Assembly (NCBI GenBank): GCA_002479245.1 | Contig: DLMG01000333.1 | Location: 1-12,525 of the forward strand | Direction of reading: 5' to 3' | DNA length: 12,525 nt | From: Verrucomicrobia subdivision 3 bacterium UBA7542 | Lineage (GTDB): Bacteria > Verrucomicrobiota > Verrucomicrobiia > Limisphaerales > UBA11358 | Part shown: one piece after another, positions 6,929 to 12,525 of the stretch | Position numbering within the stretch: the stretch's first letter is position 1 | Layout: each line of letters starts with the position of its first letter | Notes under the pieces: generated by a model | Databases searched by the model: none | Seen by the model: the letters and a program-made list of their open reading frames with translations, nothing else | What the model was told of the DNA's origin: nothing | Made by a program: the position numbers and the translations under genes

Positions 6929-8680
6929 ATGAAAACACACCGTGCATTTCTTTTCCCGGTTCTAATTGCAGCATTGATCGGAATCATCCTGATGCTGTCC
7001 GCGCGCGAACCACGTTATCGGGGGCGGTCGCTGATCAGTTGGTTGCAGCAGTATTATTATACTGCCTTGGATCAACCTCAACGCCGTCAGGAAGCGCAAC
7101 AAGCCGTTCTTGCCATGCCGCTCCACAAGGTTCTGCCCAGATTGCTCCGGATGGTTGAAGCCACGGACGACCCGGTCAGCTTATGGCTCATTGATAAAAC
7201 TGGCGAATTCAGAATCCGATTTCTCAGATGGAGTTCATCGGAACGTTATTCCTATGAGGATTGGCAACGAATCCAATGGCGTTCAGCAGAAGCTTTTCAA
7301 CAGCTTGGCATCGCCGGTTTTGAAATCTTGGGAACGAATGCGGCACCCGCGGTTGAAGAACTGGAAAAACTGCTTGATGAAAAAGATCACGCCTTCGACG
7401 CCAAGCGGTGTTTGGACTCTATCGGCAAACCCTCTGAACCGGTCTACTGCCGGGCACTGACCAATCAAGATGCGGACATCAGACAGTGGGGCATGGATGA
7501 ATTGGCGGCGGTCACCGATGATGTTGAGGTTTATATCGCCCGCATCAAAGACCGGCTTAAGGATTCCTCGGAGGCAGTGCGGGCTACCGCCGTGGATGAC
7601 ATTGGAATTCAGATGTCCGCGCCGGAATTGGCCGTTCCTCTCCTAGTCGCGGCTTTGAAAGATTCTTCCGATTTGGTCAGTTCGCACGCTGCGAGTTCAC
7701 TTGGTAATTTCGGCACGAATGTACTGGTCGCTTTTCCAATTTTGACAAATCTCGCGAGCGGCGTTGGAAACGCAGCAAGCGCGGCGTTAAGGACTCTAAC
7801 AATCATCGCGCCGGACAAAGCATGGCCCATTTTTACAAATTACCTTGCGCAGGGAAAACCAGGGATCAATGGCGCATTGAGTGCATTGACTGAGGTCATG
7901 CCAGACAAAGCACTGCCGATTGTTCTGGCTCGCTTGCAATCGCCTAGTATCGCCGTGCGGCACGAGGCGTTCGGACTATTACGCCATTATCCAGTGACTT
8001 CACAAATAGATTCAGCGATGCAAACCGTCGTCGCCGATTCCGATTTCGATCCCAACCTCGCCCTGGCCGCAAAAGGATTCCTGACCGATCAATATAAAAC
8101 CAACCATCCGGACGCATTATTATTTTCTGACGAACCGAGTTACAACGGCAAGCGATTGGGCGAATGGTTGGAAACGCGCATCAAAGGCGGAGGTGATTTG
8201 ACACCGGCGGCAAAAGACGCAATTCATCAAGTGGGAACCAACGCAATTCCCGCCTTATTGAAACGACTGACTTATGTGCGGCCACCATATTGTTTCAGTC
8301 CTTTCCAGATTAACATCAATGCCGCCATCGGATTTATTACACTGGGCGAACAGGCCAAACCCGCGTTGCCAGAGTTATGGATGCTCATGGACAGCACCAA
8401 CCAGGAGATTGCCCTGACCGCTATGATTGCCACCTTCGGAACCGGCTCAAACGCCATGCCCTTCCTGATCAAAGGATTGACCAACCAGTTTCCCAATGTT
8501 CGCAATGAAGCCGCCAATAGTTTGACGGATGGAATTGGCAAAGATTTTCCCGAATTGCGCCGTCAGGCTGTTCCTCTCTTTAAAAAACTTTTGAATGATC
8601 CAGATGAAGATGTTCGCAGCAATGCGACGAATGAACTTAAACAAATTGACCCTGTAGCGGCGGCCAAAGCGGGAATATAA
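6929..8680 (+). CDS. Membrane-anchored HEAT-repeat protein
   Basis: The product (583 aa from the chosen start) has one N-terminal hydrophobic segment (about residues 7-25, F-L-F-P-V-L-I-A-A-L-I-G-I-I-L-M-L-S-A) and then a long alpha-helical repeat region. Repeats of the HEAT/armadillo kind are visible as 'D-S-S-x-x-V-R-A-T-A-V-D-D-I', 'S-S-H-A-A-S-S-L-G-N-F', 'S-P-S-I-A-V-R-H-E-A' and 'F-P-N-V-R-N-E-A-A-N-S-L'. The start at 6929 puts the hydrophobic segment at the very N-terminus; an in-frame ATG at 6884 adds 15 residues and is less likely. The module E-P-x-Y-x-G-[KR]-x-L-x-x-W-L occurs twice, at residues 27-39 and 402-414, which suggests duplication. HEAT proteins are scaffolds for protein binding; no enzymatic motif is seen. 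The stop overlaps the next start by one base. Sampled GC is lower (31/60 at 7861-7920, 29/60 at 8101-8160) than in the upstream genes (38/60 at 5641-5700). Confidence 0.85.
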   Translation: MKTHRAFLFPVLIAALIGIILMLSAREPRYRGRSLISWLQQYYYTALDQPQRRQEAQQAVLAMPLHKVLPRLLRMVEATDDPVSLWLIDKTGEFRIRFLRWSSSERYSYEDWQRIQWRSAEAFQQLGIAGFEILGTNAAPAVEELEKLLDEKDHAFDAKRCLDSIGKPSEPVYCRALTNQDADIRQWGMDELAAVTDDVEVYIARIKDRLKDSSEAVRATAVDDIGIQMSAPELAVPLLVAALKDSSDLVSSHAASSLGNFGTNVLVAFPILTNLASGVGNAASAALRTLTIIAPDKAWPIFTNYLAQGKPGINGALSALTEVMPDKALPIVLARLQSPSIAVRHEAFGLLRHYPVTSQIDSAMQTVVADSDFDPNLALAAKGFLTDQYKTNHPDALLFSDEPSYNGKRLGEWLETRIKGGGDLTPAAKDAIHQVGTNAIPALLKRLTYVRPPYCFSPFQININAAIGFITLGEQAKPALPELWMLMDSTNQEIALTAMIATFGTGSNAMPFLIKGLTNQFPNVRNEAANSLTDGIGKDFPELRRQAVPLFKKLLNDPDEDVRSNATNELKQIDPVAAAKAGI

Positions 8681-9183
8681 TGAAAACGCACCCCAACCTC
8701 ATTGATTACGTCCGCCGGTTCGGAGTTTTGGCGGGGATAATCCTTTTGGCCGTCCCCGCGAAGGCCAACCCGATTCCGCTGCCTGAAAAATCCGTCACGC
8801 CGGAAATTTCCTTCATCATCGCCTTCGCCATTCTGTTGGAGGTGATTTGCATTTGGTTGATTCTCCGGCGCTCCCGCAGGCCGCGTTTTTTTATTCTTTG
8901 GCTGATCGGCCTGCACCTTCTCACCTATCCGTCATTTCTGTGCCTGCTTTGGCTGCTTCAAGATATGCGTCCGGCTTTTGCCGTGGTCAGCGGCGAGGGA
9001 TTGGTCGTGTTGATTGAGGGAGGTTTGATTTATCTGATTTGCCGTTTTGCGGCTCCGGCCAAACCCGAACTCACGGCACCGTCAATTGCCAAATGTTGGC
9101 TGGCTTCATTTATTGGCAATGTCTGTTCGGCGGTAGCATTTCCAATTTTGTTGGCGATTTATGATCATTTTGCTCCCGTCTGA
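8680..9183 (+). CDS. Small polytopic membrane protein of unknown function
   Basis: The product is 167 aa. An N-terminal hydrophobic stretch with an A-K-A-N end (G-I-I-L-L-A-V-P-A-K-A) could be a signal peptide. It is followed by N-P-I-P-L-P-E and four likely membrane helices: about residues 43-64, 69-94, 98-121 and 137-160. A basic loop R-R-S-R-R-P-R after the first helix suggests a cytoplasmic turn. I see no motif that assigns a function. The start codon shares its A with the last base of the HEAT-gene stop (TAATG), which implies translational coupling, so the two products probably work together at the membrane. Both proteins begin M-K-T-H, perhaps by chance. It converges on the - strand genes to the right. 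Confidence 0.78.
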   Translation: MKTHPNLIDYVRRFGVLAGIILLAVPAKANPIPLPEKSVTPEISFIIAFAILLEVICIWLILRRSRRPRFFILWLIGLHLLTYPSFLCLLWLLQDMRPAFAVVSGEGLVVLIEGGLIYLICRFAAPAKPELTAPSIAKCWLASFIGNVCSAVAFPILLAIYDHFAPV

Positions 9184-9270
9184 TTGTTGCGTTTAGCGAA
9201 CCCCCGACCCAAACGGCCTTCGGAATGCGGCCTTCTTTTGGATTTCGCCAATTCGGGTTTCGGCCTTCAC
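9184..9270. other. Intergenic stretch between converging genes
   Basis: These 87 bases separate the membrane-protein stop from the orphan reverse-strand C-terminus. CGGCCTTC occurs three times (9214-9221, 9228-9235, 9261-9268), and a weak GGCC/GGCC pairing near 9215-9232 is followed by TTCTTTT. This could act as a weak terminator for the + strand unit, but the stem is only four base pairs. Confidence 0.3.
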
Positions 9271-9390
9271 TCACCCTTCCAGCACGGCCACCACAGGGAT
9301 GGGCTCGGGATGCGAGGCGCGCACCGGCAAAACGTTGCCCGCAATGGTCCGGCCATTCACCAGCAGCTTCTTCACCCCGCGCTGTTTTCT
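9271..9390 (-). pseudogene. Orphan C-terminus resembling GH94 glycoside phosphorylase
   Basis: On the - strand, 39 codons ending in TGA (9273-9271) read R-K-Q-R and then GVKKLLVNGRTIAGNVLPVR, followed by A-S-H-P-E-P-I-P-V-V-A-V-L-E-G. The pattern 'V-x-x-[IL]-x-V-[ND]-G-x-x-I-x-G-N-x-[IL]-P' followed by a hydrophobic strand is how GH94 (cellobiose/cellodextrin phosphorylase) proteins typically end; this rests on my memory of the family, not on a search. No start codon with an SD precedes it, and its frame runs back into the end of the GH31 gene, which stops 3 nt upstream in a different frame. I read it as a remnant left when the rest of the gene was lost. Alternatives are another enzyme family with a similar tail, or chance. 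Confidence 0.45.
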
Positions 9391-9392
9391 GT

Positions 9393-12269
9393 TTATAATT
9401 GAACGATCTGTCGTTCGCCCTGGTATAAAATCACCTTGTCCGGACTGCCGGTAATTTCCACCCCGGTGCCATGGTCTTTTCCCACAATGACGAGGTTGAA
9501 ACTGCGTTCCTTCAGCATGCCGGGGAAGGCGCCTTTCCGGTCATCGATGGTCAGCCGGCGGTTGGCGTCGTCCCAGTGAAAAGCAATGGTGGCATGGACG
9601 CCTTTTTCATAATTGTAATTGTCGTTCTCATCTTCATAGAGCGTGAAACTTCCATCCGCGCCGGGATAGATGCGCAATTCAATGGGATCAGCCGGTTTTT
9701 CCGCCGCGTATTGAATGAACGGGCCCATGGGCACGATGGAGCCTGACCTGACCAGGAGCGGAATCTTGTCGATAGGAGCATCCGCAACAATCATTTGACC
9801 GCCGGGAAGAGGCTGTCCGGTCCAAAAGTCCACCCATTGATTTCCGGCCGGCAGATAGACCGGCCGGGTGCCCGGCCGGGGCTCGACAATTTTTTCCCGG
9901 GCAAAAATTTCCGGAGTCTTCCAGAAAAGCTGGGCCTTGAAAGCGCCCAGGACCGAATTGGCCGTCTCGCAGGCAAAGTCGTATTCCTTGCCGGCCTGTA
10001 GTTCCAGGGGAACGGTGTAGGATTCCACCGACGAGTAATTGTTTGTCAGTTCCTTGCCGTCCAGGAAGACCCGTTTTGGACCGAAGCTTTTGAAATGGAA
10101 GCGATAGGTCCCGGTTTCCGTCGGAACCAGCTTGCCCTCCCAGCGCATCGAGAATTTGGGACTGGTAATGTAATCCGGCCAGCCGGTGTACCAGTAAAGG
10201 TTGACGTTGGTCTCCACCTGTTCGTGACAGAGAGTCTTGAACTGGTCGTCACTGTAATATTTTGCGGTCAGCCCCGGCTGGCCGTCTTTCGTCCGGAAGA
10301 ATTCCGGCGCTATGGGGATGCTGCTCTCCGGCGGCCGATGGAGCATGTATTCCGTCACCGGACAGACCATGATGGCGGGCCCAAACATAAACTGGTCGTC
10401 AATGGCATAGGTCTTTTTGTCCGACGTAAAATCCATGGGCAGGCCGCGCATGATCGTGTAACCGTTGTCCGTCACCTGCCAGGCCAGCGAATAAATGTAG
10501 GGCATCAGGCGGTAGCGCAGATTGTCGAACTTCACGAGCACATCGGTGAAATCACCAAACTGCCAGATTTCCCGCGGCGTTTCCGAACCGTGCGAGCGGA
10601 AGATGGGACAAAAGGCGCCGAACTGAAACATGCGGGTATAAAACTCCTGATAGGCCGGGTCTTTGCCGCCGTTGGAAAACACCCCTTCGTAGGTGCCGAT
10701 GTTGAAAGCGCCGATATCAAACGTCCAATACGGAATCCCGGCCATGCAGTGGTTGATGCCGGCGGAGATTTGCTTCCGGTAAACATCCCAGTTCGCGCCG
10801 ATGTCGCCCGACCACGTGGTGGCGGCGGCCCGCTGCTGGCCGGCAAAGGTTGAGCGGGTGAGGATATAAACGCGTTTCTGGTCAGTTTCCTGCCGTTGAT
10901 GTTTATAGACTGATTCGGTGTCGAGCAGCGGATAGGTGTTGAGATAGCGGGCGAAGGAACCCAGATGATTGGTCCCCACCCGCTTCATTTCATACTCCTC
11001 CGATTCTTTGGTGATGGCATTGACGATGTCCGGCTCGGTCGAGTCCATCCACCAGCCGTCAATTCCCTGGGAGAAAAGACCTTTGCTCACGTATTGCCAG
11101 TACAGGTCGTTGGCCGCCGGATTATACACATCGAAATATTTGAAGTTGGCCCAGCCCACGGTCGGGTAAAGGTGGCCTCTTTGTTCCATGTCTTTGTAAA
11201 TCGGCGTGGCCGGCCCGAGTCCCGCCCAGATGGAAATCATGAGATGAAAGTTTTCCTGGTGCAGGATATCAATCATCTCCTTCGGGTTGGGGTACATTTT
11301 TTCGTCAAAGAACATGCCGCTCCAGTTGGTGTTGCCGCCCCAGTAATTCCAGTCCTGGACGAGGCCATCAATGGGAATCTGGCGCCGGCGGTATTCCCGC
11401 GCGATGCCCAGCAACTCATCGCGATCCGCGTAATGTTCCTTGCTTTGCCAGTAGCCATAAGCCCATTTGCCGTACATCGGCGCGTGGCCGGTCAAATCCC
11501 GGTATCCGGCAATGATGTCGTCCATGTTCTTGCCGCCGATGAAATAGTAATCAATGTTGTCGGCCACCTCCGACCAGAGCGACATGTTGTCCGGGTTGTC
11601 GGCAAAAATGGTTTTGGAATAATTGTCCCAAAGCAGCCCGTAATCCGCCGTGGAAACCAGGAACGGCGTGACTGCCTGGGTGTTGGCCTGCACCAGTTTG
11701 ACGGTGCGCCCGCGATAATTCATGTAACCGGATTGGTGCTGTCCCATACCATAGATACCTTCCTCCGGCGTCAACGTGAAATTCTGCCGGACACTGAACG
11801 CATTGGTTTCATGCGCGATGCTGACCGGGGTGACCACCGCCTCACCCTGCTCCTGCAAAATGACCCGGCCGGCGCTGTCGAGATATTGAATCGCGCCGTC
11901 GCTCTTGGACAACTGCACGATGACTTTATCGGAAGCCAAGGTGACCGTATCAGCATTCTCCGAGAACTGAACGTTCAACACCGGCAAGTTGGTTTGAATC
12001 ACAACCAAGCTGTTCTTCGCGGCTGTTCCGTTGGGCAGCCACTTAAGGACGCGAACGGTATCGGCGGAATAGAACTGCACTTTGACGTTCAGGGCGGCAG
12101 TGTTCAGCTGAACGCCATTTTGAACGCGTTGGACCGGTGACGGCGGTTGTTGGGCTTGTGCATCTTTCGGTGCGGAAGGTTTCGTCTGACACGAAACCAA
12201 CAGAAAGTTCATGCAGAAGACGCTGAACAAAACCGTTGCTCGCGGGGCGAACGGAAACATTTTTATCAT
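9393..12269 (-). CDS. Lipoprotein GH31 alpha-xylosidase with PA14 insert
   Basis: GH31 alpha-xylosidases release the terminal alpha-1,6-xylose of xyloglucan oligosaccharides with retention. The 958-aa product has a lipoprotein signal with lipobox L-V-S-C (Cys27) followed by Gln, so an outer-membrane anchor is plausible. A Pro/Gln-rich linker leads to an N-terminal beta-sandwich ending with G-Q-H-Q-S-G-Y. The barrel runs from about residue 263 to 590. The nucleophile is Asp409 in W-W-M-D-S-T-E-P-D, and the acid/base is Asp489 in T-W-S-G-D-I-G-A-N. Residues of about 663-795 form a PA14-like domain (G-L-T-A-K-Y-Y through F-L-D-G-K-E-L). Then come VYLPAGNQWVDFWTG and a DUF5110-like end (T-L-Y-E-D-E-N-D). 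Size and parts resemble the Cellvibrio and Bacteroides xyloglucan alpha-xylosidases, though PA14 sits elsewhere. AGGA 12 nt before the ATG is a weak SD. Other GH31 specificities remain possible. Confidence 0.88.
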   Translation of the reverse strand: MIKMFPFAPRATVLFSVFCMNFLLVSCQTKPSAPKDAQAQQPPSPVQRVQNGVQLNTAALNVKVQFYSADTVRVLKWLPNGTAAKNSLVVIQTNLPVLNVQFSENADTVTLASDKVIVQLSKSDGAIQYLDSAGRVILQEQGEAVVTPVSIAHETNAFSVRQNFTLTPEEGIYGMGQHQSGYMNYRGRTVKLVQANTQAVTPFLVSTADYGLLWDNYSKTIFADNPDNMSLWSEVADNIDYYFIGGKNMDDIIAGYRDLTGHAPMYGKWAYGYWQSKEHYADRDELLGIAREYRRRQIPIDGLVQDWNYWGGNTNWSGMFFDEKMYPNPKEMIDILHQENFHLMISIWAGLGPATPIYKDMEQRGHLYPTVGWANFKYFDVYNPAANDLYWQYVSKGLFSQGIDGWWMDSTEPDIVNAITKESEEYEMKRVGTNHLGSFARYLNTYPLLDTESVYKHQRQETDQKRVYILTRSTFAGQQRAAATTWSGDIGANWDVYRKQISAGINHCMAGIPYWTFDIGAFNIGTYEGVFSNGGKDPAYQEFYTRMFQFGAFCPIFRSHGSETPREIWQFGDFTDVLVKFDNLRYRLMPYIYSLAWQVTDNGYTIMRGLPMDFTSDKKTYAIDDQFMFGPAIMVCPVTEYMLHRPPESSIPIAPEFFRTKDGQPGLTAKYYSDDQFKTLCHEQVETNVNLYWYTGWPDYITSPKFSMRWEGKLVPTETGTYRFHFKSFGPKRVFLDGKELTNNYSSVESYTVPLELQAGKEYDFACETANSVLGAFKAQLFWKTPEIFAREKIVEPRPGTRPVYLPAGNQWVDFWTGQPLPGGQMIVADAPIDKIPLLVRSGSIVPMGPFIQYAAEKPADPIELRIYPGADGSFTLYEDENDNYNYEKGVHATIAFHWDDANRRLTIDDRKGAFPGMLKERSFNLVIVGKDHGTGVEITGSPDKVILYQGERQIVQL
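9860..9879. repeat. Strong inverted repeat inside the GH31 gene
   Basis: CCGGCCGGG-TG-CCCGGCCGG is a perfect 9-bp inverted repeat with a 2-base centre, all G/C in the stem. It lies in the coding region for P-R-P-G-T-R-P-V, the linker between the PA14 domain and the distal C-terminal domain. Another GGCCGGC lies just beside it at 9846-9852. In mRNA it would form a very stable hairpin. Confidence 0.6.
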
Positions 12270-12311
12270 ATTGTAATTTTTTCCTAACGATACTGAGCCA
12301 CAGCCGCTGGC

Positions 12312-12325
12312 GGCGCGCTCGCGCC
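12312..12325. repeat. GC-rich hairpin in the GH31 upstream region
   Basis: GGCGCG-CT-CGCGCC is a perfect 6-bp stem with a 2-base centre, 43 bases before the GH31 start. The partly overlapping GCCGC-TG-GCGGC (12303-12314) can form a second hairpin, so only one of the two can exist at a time. If transcribed, it lies in the GH31 leader. No riboswitch class is recognised. Confidence 0.4.
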
Positions 12326-12368
12326 TGCAACCACAGCGTTGTCACTGTCAATCATGGTCGAACTGAAT

Positions 12369-12434
12369 CGCCTAGCGGCCGTTGGCTCCAGTGATCTGGT
12401 TGGGCTTAGTATGATCAAGCGAAGCTACTAGGCG
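12369..12434. repeat. Spaced inverted repeat upstream of GH31
   Basis: CGCCTAG (12369-12375) and CTAGGCG (12428-12434) are perfect 7-bp inverted copies 52 bases apart. The arms could be paired regulator sites or the base of a long RNA stem. On the - strand a TTGCGC-N18-CATACT arrangement (12437 down to 12408) overlaps the right arm and is a very weak promoter candidate. Confidence 0.3.
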
Positions 12435-12459
12435 CAATCTTTCTACTCCACCGCATTTT

Positions 12460-12502
12460 CAGGACGACGTGGTAACGACAACGTCCTGTTTGGGATCCCA
12501 AA
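12460..12502. promoter_or_regulatory. Inverted repeat plus 14-bp perfect palindrome, possible operator
   Basis: CAGGACG (12460-12466) pairs with CGTCCTG (12482-12488) across 15 bases. It is followed at once by TTTGGGATCCCAAA (12489-12502), a perfect 14-bp palindrome. Symmetric sites of this length suit dimeric regulators, and the position about 220-235 bases before the GH31 start would suit an operator. The controlled gene could equally lie outside the window to the right, where AAGGAGG (12501-12507) looks like an SD, although no start codon lies at a suitable distance before the window ends. Confidence 0.35.
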
Positions 12503-12525
12503 GGAGGGTGTTTCCAAATTCCAAA

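Noticed and set aside
9184..9402. 72-codon + strand frame after the membrane protein
   Set aside because: It has no SD, starts right after the preceding stop and overlaps the - strand GH94-like tail, which carries the more convincing protein pattern.
10965..12140. 391-codon open frame on the + strand opposite GH31
   Set aside because: It lies fully within the GH31 gene, whose catalytic motifs are clear, and its product shows no known motif.
12346..12351. TTGACA on the - strand, a perfect -35 box before GH31
   Set aside because: The bases 17 positions downstream (GCAGGC) do not resemble a -10 element, so it is probably chance.
12398..12404. GTTGGGC, matching the GTTRRRY core of an integron attC site
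   Set aside because: No matching RYYYAAC partner at a proper distance and no integrase or cassette genes in view.
12354..12431. 25-codon + strand frame (M-V-E-L-N-R-L-A-A-V)
   Set aside because: It is very short, has no SD, and contains an arm of the inverted repeat. I recognise no family.
1..12525. CRISPR arrays, tRNA or rRNA genes, transposase genes
   Set aside because: No regularly spaced direct repeats, cloverleaf-like sequences, rRNA motifs or transposase-like proteins were seen on either strand.

Overview
The window looks like a piece of a free-living, polysaccharide-degrading bacterial chromosome, most likely from Verrucomicrobiota (Pedosphaera/Limisphaerales type), with Acidobacteriota the main alternative. 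This is an inference from gene style, not from a marker gene. The signs are secreted glycoside hydrolases without a SusC/SusD pair, a membrane-anchored HEAT protein with recurring P-x-Y-x-G-[KR]-x-L-x-x-W-L modules, starts with poor Shine-Dalgarno sequences, and moderately high GC.

Left part (1-6825, + strand): a tightly packed set of glycoside hydrolase genes that reads as a xyloglucan degradation operon. It begins with the 3' end of a GH31 gene (probable alpha-xylosidase; 5' end outside the window). Then come a secreted GH3 beta-glucosidase-type enzyme (460-2631), a secreted GH74 endo-xyloglucanase (2641-4899) and an unrecognised secreted protein (4903-6825) that looks like a TIM barrel with a Rossmann-like middle domain and a C-terminal beta-sandwich. 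Gaps of 9 and 3 nt join the last three. A GC-rich hairpin pair directly after the last stop (6826-6852) probably marks the end of the unit.

Middle part (6929-9183, + strand): a two-gene unit with lower GC in hand-counted samples. It encodes a membrane-anchored HEAT-repeat protein and a small four-helix membrane protein whose start codon overlaps the HEAT stop by one base. Nothing links it to carbohydrate use, and it sits between two blocks of glycoside hydrolase genes.

Right part (9271-12525, - strand): a 958-residue lipoprotein GH31, probably an alpha-xylosidase, with a PA14 domain inserted between the catalytic barrel and the distal C-terminal domain. Just downstream of its stop is a 39-codon orphan C-terminus resembling GH94 glycoside phosphorylases, a probable gene remnant. 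The 256 bases upstream of the GH31 start hold several inverted repeats, including a perfect 14-bp palindrome, and no convincing gene.

Working model (inference): GH74 cuts the xyloglucan backbone outside the cytoplasm, the GH31 enzymes remove terminal alpha-xylose from the non-reducing end of the oligosaccharides, and GH3 removes the exposed glucose. The unrecognised 640-residue protein is the candidate for a missing activity, such as removal of side-chain galactose or another decoration. No transporter or regulator gene is visible in the window.
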